Below are positions 26,851-35,134 of a DNA stretch of 64,000 nucleotides, piece after piece. The stretch is from Alloyangia pacifica (lineage in GTDB: Bacteria > Pseudomonadota > Alphaproteobacteria > Rhodobacterales > Rhodobacteraceae), in contig NZ_CP022190.1 of assembly GCF_003111685.1 (NCBI RefSeq), forward strand, positions 1 to 64,000, given 5' to 3'. The notes under the pieces are model-generated. The model worked only from the letters and a program-made list of their open reading frames with translations, made no database searches and was not told where the DNA came from. How positions within the stretch are numbered: the stretch's first letter is position 1; each line of letters opens with the position of its first letter. The position numbers and the translations under genes are program-made.

Positions 26851-27948
26851 TCAATGCGACAGTGGGCTGCTTGCCATGGCCTCCGCCCTCGACAGCATCC
26901 TGGACACGTGGCGCAGATTGATCTCATGCGCCTCAGCAATCTGGTCGATCACCTCGCAGATGGCGCCCAGGGCAGCATCAGACAGCCCCCGTCGTGCGCC
27001 CTCGCGCTCCGCGAAGGAGATGAGATCACTCTTGCCGGGGCCGGCGAGGCGCAGGATGTCCAGGCGGCTCAGGAATGGGGCCGGAAGCGTCCTCAGGCTG
27101 TTCGAGGTCAGGACCCAGCTGATCCAGGACATGTCGAAACCGACCTGGTAATAGGGGCACTTCCATGCCACGGCAGACGATCGCTCCAGCAGCGGCAGAA
27201 GCCCGTCGGCCAAGCCGTAGGCCTGCCCCTTGGTCGAGGTCGGCGTCCCGGCCTTCTCGATCTCGTCGATCACCACGATCGGGTTCGCGCAGAGGCTCTG
27301 CACGATGGTCTGCAGGGGCCGCCCAGGGAATGCCGAGCCCCAGCCGCGTTGTGAGCCGTTGACGACGAAAGAGGCCTGTTCTGCGGTTCCCTCGATGCCA
27401 CAGCGCGGCACCCCGAGATGGCGCCCGAGCTCGCGTGACCACACGCTCTTGCCAATCCCCGGCGGGCCGTCGAGCAGCACGGGTGGCAGACGGAATCCGG
27501 GCTCCCCCACCCGCACCGAGCGGCGCATCGCCTTCCAGAGGAAGTCAGTGGCGACCCCCATCCAGGGCATCTCGGCATGAATGGCCGCTGCGATCTCATC
27601 GGCGCGGTGGTCGCTGGCGATGCCGACTAGGTCCGCCCCGCAGCGGAATACCTCGAGCGCGCGCCGGTCATCCGAGTTGAGATGGCTGAGCCCGGAAGCC
27701 TTGGCACGCGCGCCCATTACCCGGCGCGCACGGCGCAGCACCTTGTTGCGGTCCTTTTCCGAGAGCGGCACGGCGATGAGGTCCTCGTTCCAGCGCAACT
27801 CATCCTCAAAGTCTCCCGGAACCTTTGGGGACACCCCGTCCTGAAGGGCACGGAGCTTGCGCAGATGCCACTCGAAGCGGCGCTTAAGGGCGAACTCGTT
27901 CTCGTCGGGATCAGCGAAGCGGGCATCGATGAACTTGATCTTCGTCAT
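26851..27948 (-). CDS. AAA+ ATPase, Lon-motor-like, no protease domain
   Basis: 365 residues from the ATG at 27948 (AAAGGA seven bases upstream); longer frames to 28182 look non-coding. Walker A is GPPGIGKS (161-168), Walker B IVVIDEIEKAG (Asp228-Glu229), then a sensor-1-like WVLTSNS, and an arginine-finger-type segment APFLSRLDILRL. The N-terminal 150 residues are charged and helical. The ATPase part resembles Lon/ClpX-like motors but no protease domain follows (the protein ends soon after a small helical lid). It stands alone at the right side of the island, between IS1182 and the island border. Substrate unknown. Confidence 0.75.
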   Translation of the reverse strand: MTKIKFIDARFADPDENEFALKRRFEWHLRKLRALQDGVSPKVPGDFEDELRWNEDLIAVPLSEKDRNKVLRRARRVMGARAKASGLSHLNSDDRRALEVFRCGADLVGIASDHRADEIAAAIHAEMPWMGVATDFLWKAMRRSVRVGEPGFRLPPVLLDGPPGIGKSVWSRELGRHLGVPRCGIEGTAEQASFVVNGSQRGWGSAFPGRPLQTIVQSLCANPIVVIDEIEKAGTPTSTKGQAYGLADGLLPLLERSSAVAWKCPYYQVGFDMSWISWVLTSNSLRTLPAPFLSRLDILRLAGPGKSDLISFAEREGARRGLSDAALGAICEVIDQIAEAHEINLRHVSRMLSRAEAMASSPLSH

Positions 27949-28264
27949 GGCGGTCCTTTCTGGCGCGTTGCGCCATGCCCTCAGGCAGAGCTTCTGCTGG
28001 AGGGGGATGTTGGAAAGAACCCGGCCGGATTTGCCCTGAGGGATGCCGAAAGCGCGGCTGGCCGTCAACGGCGCCCACCAGGACTGAGCGCTCCGACGGC
28101 GCATTAAAGGCCGCAAATCCGCCAGATGCGCAAGCCATTGATATAAAAAGAAACCACCGGCCGCGGCGCAGCCGATGGTCATTAATCCTGTGCCGGAATG
28201 GACAAATTACCCCGGAAATGGACAAGATTTAGTGGGTCCTACATGACTCTGACCCCTCAGCTCC
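27949..28264. other. Intergenic region between the AAA+ gene and nrdJ, probable island border
   Basis: 316 bases without a supported gene. It includes an A/T-rich patch at about 28138-28152 (ATTGATATAAAAAG) that could be part of a promoter for the leftward AAA+ gene, and a pair of near-identical short repeats at 28193-28225 described separately. Confidence 0.45.
28193..28225 (+). repeat. Two direct copies of CCGGAA(A)TGGACAA
   Basis: CCGGAATGGACAA (28193-28205) and CCGGAAATGGACAA (28212-28225). Spaced direct repeats containing TGGACAA occur at the ends of some IS21-type elements, so this may be a leftover IS end marking the right limit of the island. The link to IS21 is from memory of the family pattern, not a search. 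Confidence 0.4.
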
Positions 28265-30553
28265 TCAGCCGCACTTCGAGTGACCGCAGCTCGAGCAGGT
28301 CATGCAGCCTTCGACCATCATCATCGAGAACTGGCCGCAGGACGGGCAGGCCTTGCCGCGGGGTGCATCGAGGCCCACGACCTTCGCCGTCGGGTCGGCC
28401 TTCAGTCCCTTGCCCTCGCCCTCGAGAAAGCCGGTGGCGACGAGGTGCTTCTCGATCACTCCGCCGATCGCCGCGAGGATCGAGGGGATGTACTTGCCCT
28501 GCACCCAGGCGCCGCCGCGCGGATCAAAGACCGCCTTGAGCTCCTCAACCACGAAGGAGACGTCTCCGCCGCGGCGGAAGACCGCCGAGATCATCCGCGT
28601 CAGCGCCACGGTCCAGGCGTAATGCTCCATGTTCTTGGAGTTGATGAAGACCTCGAACGGACGGCGGTGACCACCGACGATGATGTCGTTGATCGTCAGG
28701 TAAATGGCGTGCTCGCTGTCGGGCCACTTGAGCTTGTAGGTGTGCCCCTCGAGCGACTGCGGCCGGTCGAGCGGCTCGGACATATAGACCACCTCGGCGC
28801 CACCACCATCGCTCTCGTTGACCACGGCGGGCGTCTCTGCCGGGGTTTTCTCGGTCTTTTCCGAAACCGACAGGACCGAGCCGGTCACGTCGTTCGGGCG
28901 GTAGGTGGTGCAGCCCTTGCAACCGGTCTCGTAGGCTTCCATGTAGACGTCCTTGAAGCCCTCGAAGGAAATGTCCTCCGGGCAGTTGATCGTCTTGGAA
29001 ATCGAGCTGTCGATCCATTTCTGCGCCGCCGCCTGCATCCGAACGTGCTCGAGCGGGGCCAGGGTCTGCGCGTTGACGAAATAGTCCGGCAGCTCGGCAT
29101 CGCCGAACTTGTCGCGCCACATCTGCACGGCGTAATCGACCACCTCTTCCTCGGTGCGGGTGCCGTCCTTTTGCAGCACCTTGCGGGTGTAGGCGTAGGC
29201 AAACACCGGCTCGATCCCCGAGGACACGTTGCCGGCGTAGAGCGAGATTGTACCGGTGGGCGCGATCGAGGTCAGCAGCGCGTTGCGGATGCCATGGGTG
29301 CGGATCGCCTCGCGCACGTCGTCATCCATCTGCAGCATGTTGCCCGAGGCAAGGAACTTCTCGGCGTCGAAGAGCGGGAAGGCGCCCTTTTCCTTGGCCA
29401 GCTCGACCGAGGCGAGATAGGACGCGCGGGCGATCCGCTTCAGCCAGCTTTCCGTCTGCGCGGCGGCCTCTTCCGTGCCGTAGCGCAGCCCCATCATCAG
29501 CAGCGCGTCGGCAAGCCCGGTGACGCCAAGGCCGATGCGGCGCTTGTTGCGGGCTTCCTCGGCCTGCTGCGGCAGCGGGAAGTTCGAGGCGTCAACGACG
29601 TTATCCATCATCCGCACCGCCAGCGCGACCAGCTCGTCGAGCTTGGACTCGGGGATCTCTGCACCGGCTTCAAAAGGCGTGTCCACCAGCCGCGCAAGGT
29701 TGATCGATCCCAGCAGGCAGGCGCCATAGGGCGGCAGCGGCTGCTCGCCGCAGGGGTTGGTTGCGGCGATCTGCTCGATGTAGCTGAGGTTGTTCGCCTT
29801 GTTGATGCGATCGATGAAGATCACGCCCGGCTCGGCATAATCGTAGGTGGCCTTCATGATCTTGTTCCACAGGTCGCGCGCCTTGACCGTGTGGTAGACC
29901 TTGCCGTCGAACTGCAGGTCCCACGATCCGTCCGCCTTCACCGCTTCCATGAAGGGATCGGTGACCAGCACGGAAAGGTTGAACATGCGCAGCCGCGCGC
30001 TGTCCGCCTTGGCCGAGATGAACTGCTCCACGTCCGGGTGGTCGCAGCGCATCGTCGCCATCATAGCACCGCGCCTCGAGCCCGCCGACATGATCGTGCG
30101 GCACATGGCGTCCCAGACATCCATGAACGACAGCGGACCAGAGGCGTCGGCGGCAACGCCCGCCACATGCGCGCCCTTGGGACGGATGGTCGAGAAGTCA
30201 TAACCGATGCCGCCGCCCTGCTGCATGGTCAGCGCGGCCTCCTTGAGCATGTCGAAGATGCCGGACATGCTGTCGGGAATGGTGCCCATGACAAAGCAGT
30301 TGAACAGCGTGACCGAGCGCGCAGTGCCGGCGCCGGCGGTGATCCGGCCGGCGGGCAGGTACTGGAAGTCCTCGAGCGCGCCGTAGAACTTCTCTTCCCA
30401 GGCGTCCGCATCCGTCTCGACCGACGCGAGCGCGCGCGCGATGCGGCGCCAGCTGTCCTCGACGCTCTGGTCGATCGGGGTGCCGTCCGCCTCCTTGAAG
30501 CGGTATTTCATGTCCCAGATCTGTTCGGCGATGGGGGCGGCAAAGCGAGTCAT
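28265..30553 (-). CDS. nrdJ: Adenosylcobalamin-dependent ribonucleoside reductase (class II)
   Basis: Reduces ribonucleotides to deoxyribonucleotides using B12 as radical source; works without oxygen control. 762 residues, the compact form common in Rhodobacterales. Visible features are YLPAGRITAGAGT and LFNCFVMGTIPDSMSG at the substrate site, AATNPCGEQPLPPYGACLLG (active-site Asn-Cys-Glu), SIAPTGTISLYAGNVSSG, and a C-terminal tail with CPSCGQFSMMMVEGCMTC followed by two more paired cysteines, the zinc-ribbon/reducing-tail arrangement. The start at 30553 matches the family start (MTRFAAPIAEQIWDM). It is single-gene. I saw no cobalamin riboswitch in the upstream 220 bases. Confidence 0.95.
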   Translation of the reverse strand: MTRFAAPIAEQIWDMKYRFKEADGTPIDQSVEDSWRRIARALASVETDADAWEEKFYGALEDFQYLPAGRITAGAGTARSVTLFNCFVMGTIPDSMSGIFDMLKEAALTMQQGGGIGYDFSTIRPKGAHVAGVAADASGPLSFMDVWDAMCRTIMSAGSRRGAMMATMRCDHPDVEQFISAKADSARLRMFNLSVLVTDPFMEAVKADGSWDLQFDGKVYHTVKARDLWNKIMKATYDYAEPGVIFIDRINKANNLSYIEQIAATNPCGEQPLPPYGACLLGSINLARLVDTPFEAGAEIPESKLDELVALAVRMMDNVVDASNFPLPQQAEEARNKRRIGLGVTGLADALLMMGLRYGTEEAAAQTESWLKRIARASYLASVELAKEKGAFPLFDAEKFLASGNMLQMDDDVREAIRTHGIRNALLTSIAPTGTISLYAGNVSSGIEPVFAYAYTRKVLQKDGTRTEEEVVDYAVQMWRDKFGDAELPDYFVNAQTLAPLEHVRMQAAAQKWIDSSISKTINCPEDISFEGFKDVYMEAYETGCKGCTTYRPNDVTGSVLSVSEKTEKTPAETPAVVNESDGGGAEVVYMSEPLDRPQSLEGHTYKLKWPDSEHAIYLTINDIIVGGHRRPFEVFINSKNMEHYAWTVALTRMISAVFRRGGDVSFVVEELKAVFDPRGGAWVQGKYIPSILAAIGGVIEKHLVATGFLEGEGKGLKADPTAKVVGLDAPRGKACPSCGQFSMMMVEGCMTCSSCGHSKCG

Positions 30554-30775
30554 GGCAGCAGACTTCCTTGTTGGCTCGTCAATTCGAGGGCGCGGCAGCA
30601 GCGCAGCGCAGGGGGTGGCAGGGCGGTGTGCCTACTCGCGACCGCCGCCCGATGCAAGAACGCGCGATACGTAAGGGTACACGTTTTTCAGCGATGAGCC
30701 TACCACTGCTTGAAGCTCCTGCCGCAAAGACTACAATATCTGTCTCATCCTGTTGAGGACTCTGTGGAGCATTCC

Positions 30776-31207
30776 GTGGATAAGTTCACCCATCTGATCA
30801 AGCTCAGCGTCGGCACCGAAAGCGTCAAGACGCTGGCCGCCTGGCAATCCGGACGCGCTGCGCAGACTGCCGACCGCCTGCCCTGCCACATCACCCGCAT
30901 GTGGCCGAAGCGCGAGGCAGAGTTGCTCAACGGCGGCTCGATCTACTGGGTTTTCAAGGGGCTGATCCAATGCCGCCAGCGCGTGCTGCGGCTCGACGAG
31001 GTGACCGGACACGACGGCACGCGGCATTGCGCGCTGGTGCTCGACCCCGAGATTCACCGCGTCGCCACCAGCCCGCGCCGCCCCTTCCAGGGCTGGCGCT
31101 ATCTCGATCCCAAGGACGCGCCGCCCGACCTTTCGGCCGCCCGCGAGGACGATGACGAGCTGCCGCCCGAACTGGCCGGCGCTCTGGCCGAGATCGGCGT
31201 TCTCTAG
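30776..31207 (+). CDS. DUF1489 family protein
   Basis: 143 residues from a GTG at 30776 (VDKFTHLIKLSVGTESV), which matches how family members begin; the frame upstream is open but not family-like. The conserved core is present: LAAWQSGR, HITRMWPKREAELLNGGSIY, WVFKGLIQCRQRVLRLDEV and PRRPFQGWRYL. The family is restricted mainly to Alphaproteobacteria and has no known function. It is divergent from nrdJ, sharing the 220-base intergenic region. Confidence 0.88.
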   Translation: MDKFTHLIKLSVGTESVKTLAAWQSGRAAQTADRLPCHITRMWPKREAELLNGGSIYWVFKGLIQCRQRVLRLDEVTGHDGTRHCALVLDPEIHRVATSPRRPFQGWRYLDPKDAPPDLSAAREDDDELPPELAGALAEIGVL

Positions 31208-31227
31208 CCTCCGCACCCCCTCCCCGC

Positions 31228-31716
31228 TCAGCCGCGCAGCCGCAGCGCGTACCACAGGTACGCGGGCACCTCCCGCAGCCCCGCCTTCACCCGGTTTGCC
31301 GAAAGCGGCACGCGGGGCGAGTCGCTGCTGAGCGGCCCCAGCGCCGCCAGCCCCAGCCGCCGCGCCGCCAGCCGGGCGCGGGGCGCGTGGAACCCGTCGG
31401 TGACGATCACCACGCTTGCCGCCCCAACCTCACGCAGCAGCGGCAGCGAGAACCGCAAGTTCTCCTCGGTGCTGGTCGAGCGCTCTTCCAACATCAGCAC
31501 CGCCTCCGGCACGCCGGCCTCGCGGCAGAGCCGGGCGATCACCGCCGCCTCCGAGGGGGCGTGCCGCCCGACACCGCCCGAGGCGAGGATCGCAGACACC
31601 TCCCCCGACCGCCAGAGCCCCGCCGCATGAAGCGCCCGGCGCTCCAACGTCGGCGAGGCCCGCCCCCCAGCCCAGACCGCCGCGCCCAGCACCAGCGCCA
31701 CCCGTTCCCCGCGCAT
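31228..31716 (-). CDS. YdcF/SanA-like DUF218 family protein
   Basis: 162 residues from ATG 31716 (MRGERVALVLGAAVW). DUF218 features are a hydrophobic first strand (VALVLGAAVW), LASGGVGRHAPSEAAV, LEERSTSTEENLRFS and VVIVTDGFHAPRARLAAR. These proteins are implicated in envelope biogenesis (ElyC, SanA) but the reaction is uncertain. It lacks the N-terminal membrane anchor of SanA/ElyC, so is probably cytoplasmic. It is convergent with the DUF1489 gene (20-base gap). Confidence 0.85.
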   Translation of the reverse strand: MRGERVALVLGAAVWAGGRASPTLERRALHAAGLWRSGEVSAILASGGVGRHAPSEAAVIARLCREAGVPEAVLMLEERSTSTEENLRFSLPLLREVGAASVVIVTDGFHAPRARLAARRLGLAALGPLSSDSPRVPLSANRVKAGLREVPAYLWYALRLRG

Positions 31717-31807
31717 CGCCTGCCCTTCTTGTCTTTCCAAATTCGCAAATCCGGCGACGGCCCTCGCGTGCGCCGCCCGCAGCGAAGCACGCCCCGCGCC
31801 AAAAGAA

Positions 31808-31835
31808 AACGCCGCCGGGAGATCCCGGCGGCGTT
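31808..31835 (-). terminator. Strong intrinsic terminator of the xdh-BMP operon
   Basis: Perfect 13-bp stem: AACGCCGCCGGGA (31808-31820), two-base loop, TCCCGGCGGCGTT (31823-31835). On the minus strand it is followed by a T-rich run (TTTTCTTTT), so it ends leftward transcription from the BMP gene that stops at 31857. Confidence 0.9.
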
Positions 31836-31856
31836 CCTCTCACCCGGCGATGCGGA

Positions 31857-32930
31857 TCAGTTCGGGATCTCGGCGGTCAGCCCTTCGACGTAGAAGTCCA
31901 TGCCAGCCAGCGTGCCGTCGTCGGCCACTTCGCCCTCGGCGAGCCAGGCCGAGCCGTCCTGCTTGTTGATCGGTCCGGTGAACGGATGGTAGGCGCCCGA
32001 AGAGATGTCGTCCTTCATCTTCAGCACGGTGGCCTTCACGTCCTCCGGCACCGGGCCGGTGATCTCGCCGATGCCGACCATGCCGTCACCGATGCCCTGC
32101 CAGACGTTCTGGCTCTCCCAGGTGCCATCGATGATCGCCTGTACGCGGTCGATGTAATAGGGCGCCCATTCGTCGATGATCGAGCTGAGGCGCGGCTCGG
32201 GCGCATAATCGTACATGTCGCCCGCCTGGCCAAAGCCGAAGCCGCCGGCCTTTTCCAGCACCGACAGCGGCGCGGTGCTATCGGTATGCGCCAGCACCAC
32301 GTCGACGCCCTGGTCGAGCAGCGCCTGGGTCGCGTCAGCTTCCTTGGCCGGGTCGAACCAGGTCGACAGCCAGACCACCGACATCTCGACGTCGGGGTTG
32401 GCCTTCTTGGCGTGCAGGTAGGACGAGTTGATGCCGCGGATCACTTCCGGGATCGGGAAGGAGCCGATGTAGCCGATCTTGTTCGACTTGGTCATCGCGC
32501 CGGCGAGGTAGCCGGTGATCGCGCGGCCCTCATAGAAGCGCGCCGAATAGGCCGAGACGTTGTCGGCGGTCTTGTAGCCGGTGGCGTGCTCGAACTTCAC
32601 GTCCGGGAACTTCGCCGCGACGTTGATCGTCGGGTCCATGTAGCCAAAGGAGGTGGTGAAGATCAGATCGGCGCCCGAGAGCGCCATCTGGGTCAGCACG
32701 CGCTCGGCGTCGGCCCCCTCGGGCACGCTCTCCTGCTCGATCATCTCGATGGAGTCGCCGAAGTGCTCCTTCATCTTCACCGCGGCCTCGTGATGGTGCT
32801 GCGACCAGCCGCCGTCGTTCACCGGGCCGACATAGACGAAGCCGATCTTCGGCACGTCCTGGGCGAAGGCCGGCGCGGCGGCAAGGGCGAGGCCGACGGC
32901 GGCCGAGGCGAGAAGCGTTCTGCGTTTCAT
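31857..32930 (-). CDS. BMP family ABC transporter substrate-binding protein (nucleoside/purine type)
   Basis: Periplasmic receptor of a BMP/PnrA-type nucleoside importer, 357 residues from ATG 32930. Signal peptide MKRRTLLASAAVGLALAAAPAFAQ with cleavage after the AFA motif (no lipobox cysteine). Mature-protein features are KIGFVYVGPVNDGGWSQ, GADLIFTTSFGYMDPT and KSNKIGYIGSFPIPEVIRGI, all typical of the Bmp domain. It is the last gene of a run that starts with xdhA, so purine nucleosides, xanthine or hypoxanthine are likely ligands (inference). Confidence 0.92.
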   Translation of the reverse strand: MKRRTLLASAAVGLALAAAPAFAQDVPKIGFVYVGPVNDGGWSQHHHEAAVKMKEHFGDSIEMIEQESVPEGADAERVLTQMALSGADLIFTTSFGYMDPTINVAAKFPDVKFEHATGYKTADNVSAYSARFYEGRAITGYLAGAMTKSNKIGYIGSFPIPEVIRGINSSYLHAKKANPDVEMSVVWLSTWFDPAKEADATQALLDQGVDVVLAHTDSTAPLSVLEKAGGFGFGQAGDMYDYAPEPRLSSIIDEWAPYYIDRVQAIIDGTWESQNVWQGIGDGMVGIGEITGPVPEDVKATVLKMKDDISSGAYHPFTGPINKQDGSAWLAEGEVADDGTLAGMDFYVEGLTAEIPN

Positions 32931-32990
32931 TGTGGTTGGACTCCCTGTCTTCAACATTGTCCGGGTCCCCGGATTGGGTCTATGCCCCGC

Positions 32991-33899
32991 TCAGGCGGAG
33001 GCGTGGAAAGAGCGGCCCAGCGATCCGGGCGCGCCATGCACCCCGCGGGCCGAGATGATCACCAGCACGAGGATGGTGATCAGGTAAGGCGACATCGACA
33101 GCAGCTCGACGGGCACCTTGGCCCCCGCCGCCTGCAGGTTCAGCTGCAGCACGGTGACGCCGCCGAAAAGATACGCGCCGATCAGCACGCCAAACGCGCG
33201 CCAGCTGGCGAAGACGACGATGGCCAGCGCGATCCAGCCCGCCCCCGCGGTCATCCCCTCAGTCCATTGCGGCACCCGCACGAGGCTGACGTAAGCCCCG
33301 CCGAGCCCGGCGCAGGCCCCGCCAAAGAAGATCGCCGCCATGCGCACCCGCACCACCTTGTAGCCAAGCGCGTGCGCGCTCTCGTGGTCCTCGCCCACTG
33401 CCCGCAGGATCAGCCCGGCGCGGGTGTACTTCAGAAAGCCCCAGACAGCCGCGACCAGCAGCAGGCTCACGTAGACCATGAAGTCATGGCGGAAGAACAT
33501 CGGGCCGATCACCGGGATCTCGGCGAGCCCGGGGATCCACAGCTTGCCCATGCCCGGCGCGCGAACGCCCTCGAAGCCCGCACCGACCAGCGCCGACAGC
33601 CCCAGGCCCACCAGCGTCAGGCCAAGGCCCGTCGCCACCTGGTTCGACAGCAGCACCTGAGTCAGAAAGCCGAAACTCAGCGAGAGCACCGCCGATGCGA
33701 GCGCCGCCGCCAGGAACCCGACAACCGGCGAGCCGGTGCTCACCGCAGCCGCGAAGCCGACCACCGCGCCGGTGATCATCATGCCCTCGACCCCGAGGTT
33801 CAGCACCCCGGCCTTTTGCACCACCATCTCGCCGATGGCCGCCAGCAGGATCGGCGTCGCCGAGACCATGATCGAGGCGACAAGAAGTACGGGATCCAT
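32991..33899 (-). CDS. ABC transporter permease (BMP-type nucleoside importer), second permease
   Basis: 302 residues, multi-spanning. The start is the ATG at 33899 (MDPVLLVASIMVSATPILLA), which overlaps the preceding permease stop as TGATG; the longer open frame upstream is a shadow. BPD_transp_2 features are VVQKAGVLNLGVEGMMITGA near residue 27, YTRAGLILRAVGEDHESAHA and LGYKVVRVRMAAIFFGG, and about eight hydrophobic segments. It pairs with the permease just upstream and the double ATPase. Confidence 0.92.
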   Translation of the reverse strand: MDPVLLVASIMVSATPILLAAIGEMVVQKAGVLNLGVEGMMITGAVVGFAAAVSTGSPVVGFLAAALASAVLSLSFGFLTQVLLSNQVATGLGLTLVGLGLSALVGAGFEGVRAPGMGKLWIPGLAEIPVIGPMFFRHDFMVYVSLLLVAAVWGFLKYTRAGLILRAVGEDHESAHALGYKVVRVRMAAIFFGGACAGLGGAYVSLVRVPQWTEGMTAGAGWIALAIVVFASWRAFGVLIGAYLFGGVTVLQLNLQAAGAKVPVELLSMSPYLITILVLVIISARGVHGAPGSLGRSFHASA

Positions 33900-34984
33900 C
33901 AGGCCAGCTCCCCCTTGGCAAAGCGGATGCGGTAATTGGTGAAGACGTCGGTGGCCAGCAGGAAGAACAGCAGCATCCCCTGGAACAGCTGGATCGACGC
34001 CCCCGGCAGGCCGAGCATCAGCTGCGCCAACTCGCCGCCGATATAGGTCAGCGCCATCAAAAGCCCCGCCAGCAAGATGCCCACCGGGTGCAGCCGCCCG
34101 AGAAAGGCGACGATGATCGCGGTGAAGCCATACCCTGAGTTGAAGTCGATGGTGATCTGCCCCGCCGGGCCGGTGACCTCGAAGAGCCCCGCCATGCCCG
34201 CCAGCGCGCCCGAGATGCCAAGACAGAGAAAGACGATCCGCGCCGGGCTCACCCCCGAGAAACGCGCCGCCCGCGGCGCCTCGCCGGTGAGCCGGATGTT
34301 GAAGCCCTGGATGTGCCGCGCCATCAGCACGTAGGCACCGATCACCGCGATGAAGGCCGCGACCACGCCCCAATGCATGCCGGTGCCGGCGATCAGCTCG
34401 TCATTGTGGACCGCTGGCCATTGCTTGAAGTTGCGCGAGCCGGGAAAGCCCATGCCTTCGGGGCTGCGCAGCCAGCTCGCCGAGGCCGAGGCGAGGATGT
34501 TCTCGGCCACATAGACCAGCATCAGCGACACGAGGATCTCGTTGGTCCCGAGCTTGGTCTTGAGCACCGCCGGGATCATCGCCCAGGCCCAGCCACCAAG
34601 CGCGCCCGCGACCACCGTCAGCGGGAAGAGCAGCACGCTTTCGGACGGATAGAAGGCCAGCCCCACGGCGGCGCCGGTCACGGCGCCCATGATGTACTGC
34701 CCCTCGGCGCCGATGTTCCAGATCCCCGCCTTGAAGCCGATCGAGAGGCCGATGGCGATGAGGATCAGCGGCCCCGCCTTCACCAGCAGCTGCGGCCGCG
34801 AGTAGGCGGCGAACTGCGGATGGAACAGCGGGTCCCAGAAGATCGTGCGGATCGCCTCCAGCGGCGGCTTGCCGAGTAGCGCGAACATGATGCCGCCCAC
34901 CACCATGGTCAGCACCACGGCCAGAAGCGGCGTCACGATGGTCCAGAGCCGCGACGGCTGCGGACGTTTCTCGAGGCGGATCAT
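33899..34984 (-). CDS. ABC transporter permease (BMP-type nucleoside importer), first permease
   Basis: 361 residues from ATG 34984 (MIRLEKRPQPSRLWTIV). Multi-spanning BPD_transp_2 protein with the conserved FKAGIWNIGAEGQYIMGAVT, LGTNEILVSLMLVYVAENIL and TIDFNSGYGFTAIIVAFLGR segments. It lies 150 bases after the ATP-binding gene and overlaps the second permease, so the three form one importer. The extra 36 codons upstream of 34984 are not family-like. Confidence 0.92.
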   Translation of the reverse strand: MIRLEKRPQPSRLWTIVTPLLAVVLTMVVGGIMFALLGKPPLEAIRTIFWDPLFHPQFAAYSRPQLLVKAGPLILIAIGLSIGFKAGIWNIGAEGQYIMGAVTGAAVGLAFYPSESVLLFPLTVVAGALGGWAWAMIPAVLKTKLGTNEILVSLMLVYVAENILASASASWLRSPEGMGFPGSRNFKQWPAVHNDELIAGTGMHWGVVAAFIAVIGAYVLMARHIQGFNIRLTGEAPRAARFSGVSPARIVFLCLGISGALAGMAGLFEVTGPAGQITIDFNSGYGFTAIIVAFLGRLHPVGILLAGLLMALTYIGGELAQLMLGLPGASIQLFQGMLLFFLLATDVFTNYRIRFAKGELA

Positions 34985-35134
34985 TGCGGGCCTCCCACCG
35001 GCGCCGCCCAGCATGCACCGACGCGCCGAGCGTATTTGAAAAGAGACGAAGCGCTGGCGAAGGAGAGGCCCACCGGCTTCTTCTCTTCGCAAGTGCGCAA
35101 TACCGGCGCCAGCCAGGCGGCGCAGCGCCGCGGG

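Noticed and set aside
2892..28264. Prophage or integrative element
   Set aside because: No integrase, phage structural gene, conjugation gene or tRNA-end repeat was recognised; an IS-built defence island fits better.
28280..30697. 805-codon plus-strand frame opposite nrdJ
   Set aside because: Shadow of nrdJ; composition typical of antisense reading of a high-GC gene.
30554..30775. Possible cobalamin riboswitch or NrdR box upstream of nrdJ
   Set aside because: No B12-box-like core or stable paired elements were seen, and the ACTACAATATCTGT sequence matches an NrdR box too poorly.
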